Shown in pieces: positions 5,115 to 13,251 of a stretch of DNA of 31,214 nucleotides; position 1 is the stretch's first letter; every line of letters starts with the position of its first letter. A model generated the notes under the pieces. The model was given only the letters and a program-made list of their open reading frames with translations. It was not told where the DNA came from and made no database searches. The stretch covers positions 1-31,214 of the forward strand of contig JBBTYZ010000028.1 in assembly GCA_038061595.1 (NCBI GenBank), read 5' to 3'. The position numbers and the translations under genes were made by a program. Source of the DNA: JBBTYZ01 sp038061595. Its GTDB lineage: Bacteria; Patescibacteriota; Minisyncoccia; UBA6257; GWB1-50-10.

Positions 5115-6137
5115 TTAAGCCTCCTTAGTGCTGTAACGGCCGTCACCCAACCTCTTGAAATGCCTTCTGTTTTGAAGACTCAAAAGAATAGTGTTCTCTT
5201 TTAAAATTCTTTCCGCGCTCACAAGTTTAACAACTTCATATGAGGCGAGAGGTCCATTGCCCTTAAGTAAACGACCGATCACTTCGCGAACTGTACCCGA
5301 AGAAAAACCATGTTCCTGCAATGCATACATTCCCCGGCCAACCAATACGAAGCGCTCGTCCTTTATAAGTTCGTTATGAACGGTTTGAATATTGGCTTGT
5401 TTCTTATCAATACCAAAACGAGTTATTGATTTTGCTATTTCTTCAAAGTGGAGCGGCTTGCCGTGTTTGTGTAAAACAAGATACGCCTTGTCACGAATTG
5501 TTTTCGGTTCTATCTCCGGCCAAGAACGCAACCCAAAATCACCAAAGACATTTGTGCCTAGGTGTTTTGGAATAAAAAGCATCTTTTGCATGACTGGGTT
5601 TTTATATTCGGCGAGGACAGTTTTCTGAGAAATTATTTCGTATTTATTATTACTCTCCAAAAACTTGGTAGTCTTTTTCACAGAATCCAAAAACTTTTTA
5701 TTGGAGTCTTCGTCCGCATACCAGTAAGCCTTCGTATCGTCATTTTCCTTAGAATAGTTCGGGGTGCCTGCAGTTAAAAAGATAAACCTTAGTTTAACAT
5801 CTGCATTTTTTACATTCTTCAAATCGGTCTTAATGTTATTCTTGAGACTCTCTATATAACTAGAATCTTCTGACACGCCTCCCATACTAACCAAATGAGC
5901 GTTCGCAATAGACACAAAGTCGTGAGCTTCAGCTTTGATCTTCTTGCTTAATTTGTAAGTGCACTGCTCTTCAATTTGCCTTACTCTTTCCCTCGTAACA
6001 CCAAGTTCATCGCCTATTTTTTGGAGAGTAGCACGCTTGCTGGTCTTCAAACCAAAGCGTTCGTTTATAACCCTAACCTGGTTAGAATTGAAGCCCGCAA
6101 GCAAATTGTTTATGAAATGGTCTATGTTTTTAACCAT
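5115..6137 (-). CDS. Sigma-region-4 / HARE-HTH regulatory protein
   Basis: 340-aa putative transcription regulator. Residues about 15-60 match sigma-70 region 4, with TLQKIGDELGVTRERVRQIE as the helix-turn-helix that reads -35 elements. There is no region 2, so it is not a complete sigma factor. The C-terminal half has a HARE-HTH domain (about 215-280, from TIRDKAYLVLHKHGKPLHFE to FVLVGRGMYAL) and a second, weaker winged-helix-like repeat to the end. HARE-HTH domains link RNA polymerase delta subunits to chromatin factors. It heads a three-gene operon with two membrane proteins. The ATG lies nine bases from a likely -10, giving a very short leader. Confidence 0.85.
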   Translation of the reverse strand: MVKNIDHFINNLLAGFNSNQVRVINERFGLKTSKRATLQKIGDELGVTRERVRQIEEQCTYKLSKKIKAEAHDFVSIANAHLVSMGGVSEDSSYIESLKNNIKTDLKNVKNADVKLRFIFLTAGTPNYSKENDDTKAYWYADEDSNKKFLDSVKKTTKFLESNNKYEIISQKTVLAEYKNPVMQKMLFIPKHLGTNVFGDFGLRSWPEIEPKTIRDKAYLVLHKHGKPLHFEEIAKSITRFGIDKKQANIQTVHNELIKDERFVLVGRGMYALQEHGFSSGTVREVIGRLLKGNGPLASYEVVKLVSAERILKENTILLSLQNRRHFKRLGDGRYSTKEA

Positions 6138-6146
6138 GATTTCTAT

Positions 6147-6175
6147 ACTCTATCATATTTATTAATTATGGTCAA
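6147..6175 (-). promoter_or_regulatory. Promoter of the sigma4/HARE-HTH operon
   Basis: TTGACC (6175-6170), 17-bp spacer, TAGAGT (6152-6147) on the minus strand, nine bases before the ATG at 6137. The transcript would be leaderless or nearly so. Confidence 0.65.
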
Positions 6176-6183
6176 CCCCCCGC

Positions 6184-7071
6184 CTATTTCCCTCTTCCCC
6201 AAAGATACAAGACAGGACTTGCTATAAAAATAGAGGAATAAGTGCCGAAAATGGTTCCCACCAAAATGGTCAGTATGAAATAGAAAAGAGTTGCGGGTCC
6301 AAAAAATAACAATGCCACAAGAACCAATACTAGGGTGAACGAGGTGTTTATGGAGCGAGCGAATGTTTCTTTTATACTCTGGTTTATAGTCTCGCCAAAG
6401 TTAATTTTTCCGCGATTAGTCAATAAATTTTCTCTGACCCTATCAAAAACCACAATCGTGTCATGTACCGAAAAACCCATAACGAAAAGTAGGGCCACAA
6501 TAAAATTGGTGTCGATTTCAACCCCTTTCCATTTTCCCAATAATGCCAGAAGGCCGGCCGGAATGCTTACATCGTGCACTAAGGTCATAAGAGTGATTAC
6601 GCCATACTTCCAAGACTGAACCGAGCCAGAAACTTTTCTGAACGCATAAGCAATGTAAAGTGAAATACCAACCATAACGGCGAATATGGCCCAAATAGAT
6701 TTTCGCTTTAGCTCTGAACCAATAATTGGACCGATGCTTGAGAAACTCTTCTCTTCCAATGATCCCAATTTTTCTATTAATATTTTCCTGTATTTCTGAT
6801 GATCTTCTTCGCTTAGATCTTTCGTGCGAACTATAAAACTTCCGTCGCTTGCGGATGTTACGAAGGCCTCAACATTATCTGCGACGAAAATAGATCTGAT
6901 TTGGTCTTCGTGAACCGTATTTTTAAGATCTGGAAAATAAATCTGCCAAGATGTTCCCCCTTTCAAATCTATACCAGCCCGCAAACCGAAAACGGCTATT
7001 AAAATCCAGCTCGCAATAATAAGCGTGGTTGAAAAGGTTAGATATATATTTCTTTTTTCTATGACTTTCAT
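6184..7071 (-). CDS. secF: Protein translocase subunit SecF
   Basis: 295-aa inner-membrane protein that works with SecD to pull exported proteins through SecYEG using the proton gradient. It has the N-terminal membrane helix (LTFSTTLIIASWILIAVFGL), the RAGIDLKGGTSWQI entry to the periplasmic domain, then five membrane helices with the family motif MGFSVHDTIVVFDRVRENL. The ATG overlaps the secD stop by four bases (ATGA), indicating coupled translation. Length is usual for SecF. Confidence 0.95.
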   Translation of the reverse strand: MKVIEKRNIYLTFSTTLIIASWILIAVFGLRAGIDLKGGTSWQIYFPDLKNTVHEDQIRSIFVADNVEAFVTSASDGSFIVRTKDLSEEDHQKYRKILIEKLGSLEEKSFSSIGPIIGSELKRKSIWAIFAVMVGISLYIAYAFRKVSGSVQSWKYGVITLMTLVHDVSIPAGLLALLGKWKGVEIDTNFIVALLFVMGFSVHDTIVVFDRVRENLLTNRGKINFGETINQSIKETFARSINTSFTLVLVLVALLFFGPATLFYFILTILVGTIFGTYSSIFIASPVLYLWGRGK

Positions 7072-8339
7072 AATTGTTTATTTTCTTTATTCAAAAATAT
7101 CCTAAGAAGCGTCCTTGTTATTGTTATCGCTGAAAACATAGAGATTACAACCCCCAAAAATAGCGCTAGGGCGAAACCCTTAACAAAACCGGAAGTGAAA
7201 TAATAAAGCACGGCTGAAGTAATCATGGTGCTTATATTAGAATCTCTAATTGATGGCCAAGCCCGGATAAATCCCTGTTCGATTGCAGAAGAACGACTTT
7301 GTCCTTTCTTTAACTCTTCTTTGGTGCGTTCGAATACCAAAATATTGGCATCAACCGCCATACCAATTGATAGTATAACCCCGGCAATACCAGCTAAAGT
7401 GAGGGTTATGGGGATTATTTTAAAAATTGAAAGCGTAATCGCTATGTACATAAGAAGGGCAATAGCAGCAAAAACACCAAACCGACGATAATAGATAATT
7501 ATAAATAGTATAACGAGAGCGGTACCAATGAACCCCGCCTTTACTGCTTTCTTGAGCGCGTCTGCTCCAAAATCAGCGCTTATCGTCTGTTGGTTTATAA
7601 GTTTTACAGGCGCGGAAAGGGCTCCCGCATTAAATCTTTGGACGATCTTCAGTGCTTTATCCAAGCCGAATTGTCCGGTAATCCTTGCTTTGCCGCCAGA
7701 AATCTCACCTTGCACATTAGGGCAACTATCTTGGGGGCTTTCCGGGATGATTGGGGCATCATCAATAAAAATACACAATGGTTTACCGGTATTTCTCTTG
7801 GTTATCTCTTGGAAAATTTTTCCGCCCTCGTCATTTAGGGTGAATCCAATCTCGGGGACATACGTCTGCGGATCCCTTGAAAGCTCTGCGTTAACTATAT
7901 ACCGCCCGGTTAATTGCGTTGGGACAATCAAAGTGCTTGTTCCCACTTCCTGAAATTCTCGAAAATCTAAAAAGGGGGTTTCTCCTATAAGTTTGATAGC
8001 TGTATCGACATCCTTTATACCAGCGAGCTCCACGATCAAACGCGTATATTCGGCTACTTTTTGAACATAAACCCTTGGCTCTCCTACGCCCAATGGATTG
8101 ACTCTTTTTTCAATAACGTCGCGAAGGCCACGCACAACCGAATCTTTTTCAGTATTTGTTACGCCGCTCAAATCAATTTCATAAGTGAGAAAGGTGCCGC
8201 CAGCGAGATCTAAGCCGAATCTCCAAGGTCGAGCGTTGCTTATTCTATTCCATAAAGGTTCGTAATCAAAAAAACCCGCAGCAAGTGAGAAAACAACTAG
8301 AACAGCAAGGAAAATGGCCTGTTTTTTACGATTAAACAT
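7068..8339 (-). CDS. secD: Protein translocase subunit SecD
   Basis: 423-aa partner of SecF. One N-terminal helix (IFLAVLVVFSLAAGFF), then the RFGLDLAGGTFLTYEID motif, a periplasmic P1 domain shorter than in E. coli, and a C-terminal five-helix RND core with GMAVDANILVFERTKEEL. The length is typical of Gram-positive and CPR SecD rather than the 600-aa E. coli protein. It begins 26 bp from the divergent gene at 8366. No clear ribosome binding site precedes the ATG, consistent with a short leader. Confidence 0.95.
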   Translation of the reverse strand: MFNRKKQAIFLAVLVVFSLAAGFFDYEPLWNRISNARPWRFGLDLAGGTFLTYEIDLSGVTNTEKDSVVRGLRDVIEKRVNPLGVGEPRVYVQKVAEYTRLIVELAGIKDVDTAIKLIGETPFLDFREFQEVGTSTLIVPTQLTGRYIVNAELSRDPQTYVPEIGFTLNDEGGKIFQEITKRNTGKPLCIFIDDAPIIPESPQDSCPNVQGEISGGKARITGQFGLDKALKIVQRFNAGALSAPVKLINQQTISADFGADALKKAVKAGFIGTALVILFIIIYYRRFGVFAAIALLMYIAITLSIFKIIPITLTLAGIAGVILSIGMAVDANILVFERTKEELKKGQSRSSAIEQGFIRAWPSIRDSNISTMITSAVLYYFTSGFVKGFALALFLGVVISMFSAITITRTLLRIFLNKENKQL

Positions 8340-8352
8340 TACAGCACTAGTG

Positions 8353-8358
8353 TATAAT
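8353..8358 (+). promoter_or_regulatory. -10 element in the secD / RMD1-like divergent interval
   Basis: TATAAT seven bases before the ATG at 8366, so the + transcript would be leaderless. The 26-bp interval also reads TATTAT on the minus strand towards secD. No good -35 is seen for either direction. Confidence 0.45.
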
Positions 8359-8365
8359 AAAAATA

Positions 8366-9388
8366 ATGAGGCATCAACTAGGCACTATTGTATTAGGCGA
8401 AGTTTCAAAATCAGTCCGCGGAACGATATTCCAAACACCCGTCTTGCAAAGCGCGCCGCATTATTTTGAAGCCTCTGTTCCCCACCAAGTAGTTTTGGGT
8501 CGGGATAAGGTAAAAATTGATGGTCATGACACAACCTTTGAATTAAGAGGTTATCCGCCAGACATTCTCTTGATCCAAGTAGTAATTGATGTCCCAAATA
8601 TTTTCGACAAGAACAATATTTCTGACTTGGAAGAAAAAATATTCTCTGAATGTTTCAGATTGCTCAAGAAACGAGGCGGCAATAAAGATCTGACTGAGGT
8701 TTATTCCGTTTTTATGGTTTCGGACTATTCCGGAGAGCCAGAACAATTTCTAAGCCATGCCCCAGTAATCGCCTCACTTTTGAAGTCCGAGAAAATGACA
8801 TTGGACCAAAAAGAAATTGACTATACGCTTGAATCACAAATCAAGTACGCTAGAAACGACTTAAGCGTGATTGATTGGGACGGCGCCTTCTTATTTGATC
8901 CGGAAGGGAAATTCGAACCGACCACCGAACTTCTCACGCTCGCCAATCTCCAACTCCTAAGACACAGAATACTTGACCGAGAACTTGATGGACGCCTGGA
9001 ACACGCTGAAAAGTTACTGGAATTTCCCAAGAAACGAGCTCATACCACAAAAGAGTTGTCTGAAGATATGAGGGATATTATAAAAAGCCGGATGGCCTCT
9101 ATTTCCAAATTCCAAGCACTAGAGCGCGACATTAAGCTTATTGGCGATTGGTATTATGCCCGACTTTATGACCTTGCGGTCAAAAAATTTAAAATAGAAG
9201 AGTGGTACAAATCCATCAAGGACAAACTGGACTCGCTAGAAGATGTTTATTCAATGATAGCGGAAAATTTCACGGTTTCACGAAAACAAAGGGCTGAATG
9301 GATTCAAATTATTGGTTTTTTTGTCCTTCAAATTGGCTGGTTTGGCCTTATTATTCTCGAATTTTTTTACTTCACAAGGCCTCAATAA
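8366..9388 (+). CDS. C-terminally membrane-anchored protein, RMD1/DUF155-like architecture
   Basis: 340 aa. There is no N-terminal signal. A long soluble region is followed by helical/coiled-coil sequence (LLRHRILDRELDGRLEHAEK; KIEEWYKSIKDKLDSLEDVY) and a final hydrophobic segment (IIGFFVLQIGWFGLIILEFF). The pattern of a YYARLYDLAV block, a KLDSLEDVYSMIAEN block and a terminal helix recalls the RMD1/DUF155 family of membrane-anchored proteins, but I cannot confirm homology by eye. The gene stands alone on the + strand between secD and the degenerate patatin and converges on the latter's terminator. Function unknown. Confidence 0.6.
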   Translation: MRHQLGTIVLGEVSKSVRGTIFQTPVLQSAPHYFEASVPHQVVLGRDKVKIDGHDTTFELRGYPPDILLIQVVIDVPNIFDKNNISDLEEKIFSECFRLLKKRGGNKDLTEVYSVFMVSDYSGEPEQFLSHAPVIASLLKSEKMTLDQKEIDYTLESQIKYARNDLSVIDWDGAFLFDPEGKFEPTTELLTLANLQLLRHRILDRELDGRLEHAEKLLEFPKKRAHTTKELSEDMRDIIKSRMASISKFQALERDIKLIGDWYYARLYDLAVKKFKIEEWYKSIKDKLDSLEDVYSMIAENFTVSRKQRAEWIQIIGFFVLQIGWFGLIILEFFYFTRPQ

Positions 9389-9415
9389 ACAGGTTTAGTA
9401 GTGTAAAATCAAAAA

Positions 9416-9434
9416 CCCGCATTTATTCTGCGGG
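9416..9434 (-). terminator. Terminator after the patatin-like gene
   Basis: CCCGCA and TGCGGG stem with a seven-base loop directly after the TGA at 9435-9437. On the minus strand it is followed by TTTTTGATTTT. Confidence 0.8.
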
Positions 9435-10334
9435 TCAAACATTGAGGTCGTCTAATATCTCCAGGGCCCTCTTATAAGCTAAATCAATCGTCTTTGAAAG
9501 GTCGCCCTTCTTAAAATTGGTATATGTAAGAGTGCTAACTCCCTCTTCCAAACTAAATTCAATCACCTTTCCTTTATAAAAAGAGAGTACTTCATCCAAG
9601 AGAATGTTAGATGCCTGACTATGGAGACCCAACATACTGGATAACCACGACTGATTTTTGGCAACTTTGTGGGTTGAGGAACGACTGCGGAAAACGAAAA
9701 CGGTGTCACAGCCATCATCAAAGAGGGATCTCACACCGAAAGTTATGGCGTCAGAATATTCTACCGCTGGCCCCTTTGGATTTTTCTGTATATAAACGGG
9801 TGGAAAAACACCCCGAGGACTTACCGAAGCAAGAATCGCCTGCTTCAGAATATCCGGATTAGATCGAATGAGCTCATCGCGATTGGAAAACATCTCCGTT
9901 CCGCGAGTTTCGTGATTGAATACAACAATATTGAGCTTCACCGGAGAATCAATAAGTTTTAATGGATCAAAACGCCGAGATAAATCTTGCACTCCTACAT
10001 TCGTGAGAATGTGCGGCTTAAGCAAAACTATATTCGCAAGGGTTTTGGGATTGAAAATATCAAAAATATATTTTGGTCCCCTGTCCTCAATTGAACGCAT
10101 TTCTTTTTGCTTACCTCCATCACCCGATAATCCACTCCAAATCAATTCCAAACCCCTTGAGCCGTATTGCAGATAACCGGCAAAATTGAATGTGGCAACC
10201 GATACTGCTGTCATGCAGAAAGGAACTATGCCCCGCTCTTCAATTGCTTTCAGATATCCCACCTGGTCAACACGTGAGAAAGCCCCGCCCAAACCCAAAA
10301 TCCCAACCTTACCCAATTCTCTCAAGGGCACCAT
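9435..10334 (-). CDS. Patatin-like protein with altered nucleophile elbow
   Basis: 299 aa with the outline of a bacterial patatin-like phospholipase. GILGLGGAFSRVDQVGYLKA occupies the place of the GGGxxG oxyanion loop plus first helix, followed by IEERGIVPF. Where the family has GxSxG, this protein has AVSVA (in MTAVSVATFNFAGYL): the serine is kept but both flanking glycines are alanines. The expected DGG/DGA dyad segment is represented by YSDAITFGVRSLFDDGCDTV, with Asp but no following Gly. Activity is therefore uncertain. The ATG at 10334 follows AAAGG directly; the frame stays open upstream but without a standard start codon. It lies downstream of tgt in the same direction. Confidence 0.65.
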   Translation of the reverse strand: MVPLRELGKVGILGLGGAFSRVDQVGYLKAIEERGIVPFCMTAVSVATFNFAGYLQYGSRGLELIWSGLSGDGGKQKEMRSIEDRGPKYIFDIFNPKTLANIVLLKPHILTNVGVQDLSRRFDPLKLIDSPVKLNIVVFNHETRGTEMFSNRDELIRSNPDILKQAILASVSPRGVFPPVYIQKNPKGPAVEYSDAITFGVRSLFDDGCDTVFVFRSRSSTHKVAKNQSWLSSMLGLHSQASNILLDEVLSFYKGKVIEFSLEEGVSTLTYTNFKKGDLSKTIDLAYKRALEILDDLNV

Positions 10335-10414
10335 CCTTTGATTTTGTTTTAAAAGAGCTTTCGCGATTTCTGACTTAAATATAACGCTCGAATAAAAATT
10401 AACAAGGCGTAATA

Positions 10415-10438
10415 AAACCGCCTTAACTTAGGCGGTTT
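10415..10438 (-). terminator. Terminator overlapping the tgt 3' end
   Basis: AAACCGCC and GGCGGTTT perfect eight-bp stem with an eight-base loop, then TTATT on the minus strand. The tgt stop codon (10425-10423) lies within the loop. Confidence 0.7.
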
Positions 10439-11643
10439 AGAGTTTCATTCTTGAATTCCAAGAATCTATTATCTTTGATTGATTGGCGTATCTGCGCCAT
10501 CAGGTCGTTGAAAAAGTAAACATTGTGGATTGTGGCAAGGCGTGCCGCACTCGCATCTTTTGCTTTGAATAATCTATTCAGCTCGCCTCTCGTAAGTCCT
10601 TCCGCGCAAGCGGCGCATGCGCAACTCATCGAGCCTGAAGGCTTCTCAGAGCCTGAACGGCCTTCCTGAAGCGGGCTTACATCGCCCGAGAATCTTCCTT
10701 TCAAGATATTTATCCTCCCCAAAGAAGTCCATATTCCGCCGTGCCTCGCCTCGCGGGTTGGCACAACGCAATCAAATGTATCAATTCCTTCCTCCACTCC
10801 TTCAAAAAGGTCGTTTATTTTTCCAATTCCGAGCAAGTGTCTTGGCGCTTCTTCTCTTAAGAATGGTATCGTCCAGCGGATTACTTCAAACATTTCAGCA
10901 CGAGTGTTCCCTAATGAACCGCCGATTGCGAATCCGTCAAAGGGAAGTGAGCCGATAAATCTTGCGCTCTCTTCGCGCAAGTCCCTGAAAGCTCCGCCCT
11001 GAACGATGCCGTAAAGCTTTTGGTCTCCACGCTTTTTTTCTTGTAGACCAATTTTCGCCCAAGCGTGAGTTCTCGCGAGCGCTTCCGCGGTATAAGCATG
11101 GTCGTGAAGTGGAGATGTGCATTCATCAAATGCGAGTATGATATCCGCTCCCAATTGCTCCTGTATCTGCATTGAGAGTTTGGCATCAAGGAAAACTTCT
11201 TTTCCTCCGTCCATGAACCAAACACCCTCATCCGTAATTCGCACCAAATTTTCTTGAGCCTGCCTGCCGGCAGGCAGGGAAAAGCCCTTCTCACCTTCGT
11301 CCGGAAAAATATTGGCTATTTTACTTACGCCGTGTTCGCGCGCAAACCCCAAGCTGAATACTTGGAAACCGCCGCTATCCGTCATGAAAGTTCCGTTCCA
11401 GCCCATCGCTTTGTGCAACCCAGGGAAAGTTTTGAGCTTGTCTCCGAGCGTCTGCCACAAATGGTAAGTGTTTGAAATCACCATCTGCGTTTTGGTCTCT
11501 AGGATGTCTTCTGGCGTGAGACAGCGCACCTCTGCGTGCGTGCCTACCACCACATAGCTCGGCGTTTCAACCTCGCCATGTTCAGTTGTTAAAATGCCAA
11601 CACGGGCTTTTGTTTTGTCGTCTTTTTTTAGAACTTTAAACAT
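10423..11643 (-). CDS. tgt: tRNA-guanine transglycosylase
   Basis: 406-aa enzyme that exchanges guanine-34 of GUN-anticodon tRNAs for a queuosine precursor. Family features are MTDSGGFQVFSLG with the first active-site Asp, ADIILAFDECT, GGSLGNT, and GIDTFDCVVPTREARHG with the nucleophile Asp. A C-terminal zinc site follows, CACAAC and a distal His in ATIHNVYFF. Two insertions stand out: SLPAGRQA near residue 140, encoded by a 20-bp palindrome, and a Ser/Gly-rich stretch (QEGRSGSEKPSGSM) inserted between SPL and the zinc cysteines. Both keep the frame. The ATG at 11643 is preceded by GGGGAGGG. It is slightly longer than the usual 370-380 aa because of the insertions. Confidence 0.93.
   Translation of the reverse strand: MFKVLKKDDKTKARVGILTTEHGEVETPSYVVVGTHAEVRCLTPEDILETKTQMVISNTYHLWQTLGDKLKTFPGLHKAMGWNGTFMTDSGGFQVFSLGFAREHGVSKIANIFPDEGEKGFSLPAGRQAQENLVRITDEGVWFMDGGKEVFLDAKLSMQIQEQLGADIILAFDECTSPLHDHAYTAEALARTHAWAKIGLQEKKRGDQKLYGIVQGGAFRDLREESARFIGSLPFDGFAIGGSLGNTRAEMFEVIRWTIPFLREEAPRHLLGIGKINDLFEGVEEGIDTFDCVVPTREARHGGIWTSLGRINILKGRFSGDVSPLQEGRSGSEKPSGSMSCACAACAEGLTRGELNRLFKAKDASAARLATIHNVYFFNDLMAQIRQSIKDNRFLEFKNETLNRLS
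11259..11278. repeat. 20-bp perfect palindrome inserted in tgt
   Basis: CCTGCCTGCCGGCAGGCAGG, read in frame as part of SLPAGRQA. I recognise LPAGRQ-type peptides as recurrent in-frame insertions in CPR proteins (from memory of such proteomes, not searched). Only one copy is seen in this window. Confidence 0.8.
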
Positions 11644-11684
11644 TGCCCTCCCCTTGTTTTGTATTGAACAAGATGTCCTACACT

Positions 11685-12680
11685 TTAGAACAAAGAAGTT
11701 TCTTTGGCAATTTTATATTTAATTTTGTGAGTATTGCCGTGTTTCATTAAACCTAAATAAGAATTAATTGTCTCTGGTGTTGGGCGAGCTTTTATCCTCT
11801 TCAACATCCGTCTTTTGGTGGTGGTTCGTAAAACCCGGTGATTGGGAAAATTGACCCAGCCCAAGAAATCAATGCCTGACGTTAAGGTTTTTATAGTTAT
11901 TTTATTTGGGTGTAATTCCAATTTTAATCCTTGGATCAAGAATTCGCTTATTTTTGGGATAAGCCCCTCTAACCAATTTTTATCTTGCGAGAAAATAACA
12001 AAATCATCGGCGTATCTTATGTAATACTTAACTCTAAGCTTATGTTTTATAAACTGGTCAAATTCGTTCATATAAATATTCACAAAGAGTTGCGAGGTGA
12101 GATTTCCAAGCGGCAAGCCAATGCCCTGTCTCCCGGAGTTAAAACTGCCTATGATTTTTTGAAGAAGCCAAATTATTTCTTCGTTCGGTATATACCGCCT
12201 CAAAATATCCATCAAAGTTTCATGGTCAATATTCGCAAAGAACTTTTTGATGTCGCATTTCAATACCCAGCAAGTCTTAGTGTTATTCTTGCTCGTCTTA
12301 TAACCAAAGGAACGGAAACGGTTAATGGCTTTATGAGTCCCTTTCCTGATTCGACAGGAAAATGAGTCGCTTATAAAAGTCTTATCAAAAAACGGATAGA
12401 GAATCCGGTAAATAGCATGATGCAAAAGTCGGTCTCGGACGATTGCTTTGTGAATGTTCCTCGGTTTTGGGTCGGAAATGTTGAAGGCTTTATAAGGGCT
12501 ATGTTTATATGTTTTATTGCGTAGATCTTCGTAGAGTAATAGAATATTATCCATTAAGTGGAGAGAAAACTCCTGAACGTCCATTTTACTTCGCTTGCCT
12601 TTAACGAATTCAGTCCAAGCCAAAAGCAAATTCTCTACAGAAATAATATCTTCAAGTTTATGAACCAACTGAATTCTCAT
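11685..12680 (-). CDS. DGR reverse transcriptase, copy 2
   Basis: 331-aa DGR RT, colinear with copy 1 and differing at about 70 of 330 aligned positions by hand count, mostly outside the motifs. Catalytic blocks are identical or conservatively changed: CDIKKFFANID, GLPLGNLTSQLFVNIYMNEF, YIRYADDFVIF and GIDFLGW. The last eight residues diverge completely. The ATG at 12680 has no Shine-Dalgarno; ten G lie 15 nt upstream on the coding strand, exactly as in copy 1, though the 15 intervening bases differ. It is followed after 41 bp by the tgt start. GC is about 30% in a counted 60-base stretch (12001-12060). Confidence 0.95.
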   Translation of the reverse strand: MRIQLVHKLEDIISVENLLLAWTEFVKGKRSKMDVQEFSLHLMDNILLLYEDLRNKTYKHSPYKAFNISDPKPRNIHKAIVRDRLLHHAIYRILYPFFDKTFISDSFSCRIRKGTHKAINRFRSFGYKTSKNNTKTCWVLKCDIKKFFANIDHETLMDILRRYIPNEEIIWLLQKIIGSFNSGRQGIGLPLGNLTSQLFVNIYMNEFDQFIKHKLRVKYYIRYADDFVIFSQDKNWLEGLIPKISEFLIQGLKLELHPNKITIKTLTSGIDFLGWVNFPNHRVLRTTTKRRMLKRIKARPTPETINSYLGLMKHGNTHKIKYKIAKETSLF

Positions 12681-12690
12681 AATAGTAATA

Positions 12691-13092
12691 TTGTACCCCC
12701 CCCCCGAGGCAAAAAATTTTACTCAATTACCCGTCTTGGGAAAAATAACCGATGCCTACAAACTCTGGCAAGAGTTTTTGCCACATTTCCCCAAAACATC
12801 TCGATATACCCTTGGAGTAAGAATAGATAATCTATTCTTGAACATTATTGAAATTGTCTTTTCCGCTGTCTCTAATGGATCTATAAACAGGCTCGCAAAA
12901 GTTAAAAATTCGACGTTAACTCTTGATTCCTTAAAATTCCTCCTCCAAATTTCTTGGGAAACAAAATCACTGGACACAAAAAAATATGTATTGATTTCAG
13001 GAAAGCTCGTCGAAATAGGAAAAATGCTCGGTGGCTGGTTAAGGCATCTTTCACAAAAAACTTCCCCAATTCAACTTGGGGAAGATAAGTAG
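12691..13092 (+). CDS. Avd-like DGR accessory protein, copy 2
   Basis: Second Avd-like four-helix-bundle protein (133 aa from the TTG). Conserved blocks are YKLWQEFLPHFPK, SRYTLGVRIDNLFLNIIE, LKFLLQISWETKSLDTKKY and EIGKMLGGWLRHL. It is longer at the C-terminus than copy 1 (SQKTSPIQLGEDK), because its last codons run through the TR2 terminator hairpin on the other strand. The start is TTG at 12691 by elimination: an in-frame TGA lies at 12670-12672 and no ATG or GTG occurs between. No ribosome binding site is seen. The codons after TTG-TAC are a ten-C run (Pro-Pro-Pro). Opposite strand to RT, TR and target, as in DGR1. Confidence 0.83.
   Translation: MYPPPEAKNFTQLPVLGKITDAYKLWQEFLPHFPKTSRYTLGVRIDNLFLNIIEIVFSAVSNGSINRLAKVKNSTLTLDSLKFLLQISWETKSLDTKKYVLISGKLVEIGKMLGGWLRHLSQKTSPIQLGEDK
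12696..12705. repeat. Ten-C homopolymer at the avd 5' end, copy 2
   Basis: Exactly ten C, followed by GAGGCAAAAAATTT, 15 bp from the RT2 start codon. Same length, position and right flank as the run at 1622-1631. Confidence 0.9.
13061..13084 (-). terminator. Rho-independent terminator of the TR2 RNA
   Basis: CTTCCCCAA and TTGGGGAAG, a nine-bp perfect stem with a six-base loop, followed on the minus strand by TTTTTT (13060-13055). The hairpin lies inside the 3' codons of the opposing avd gene. Confidence 0.9.
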
Positions 13093-13094
13093 TA

Positions 13095-13211
13095 AGCTGC
13101 GAGAAAACACGCAGTTGCCATCGTTCCACTGGTCATCATCCAAGTCGTTGGCATTGAAGTTCCAGTCGCGATCGTCGGAGTTCCGGTTCACATTCACCAC
13201 GACCACGCGTT
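13095..13211 (-). repeat. Template repeat TR2 of DGR2
   Basis: 117-bp sequence aligning without gaps to 13488-13604 (offset 393). On the coding strand 23 of 28 template adenines differ in VR2, and none of the 89 other positions do. The left 20 bases are identical in both. It has no sequence resemblance to TR1. Confidence 0.95.
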
Positions 13212-13251
13212 ATCGTACGATGCACCGTCCACGACACTGCGCCTTGATTAA

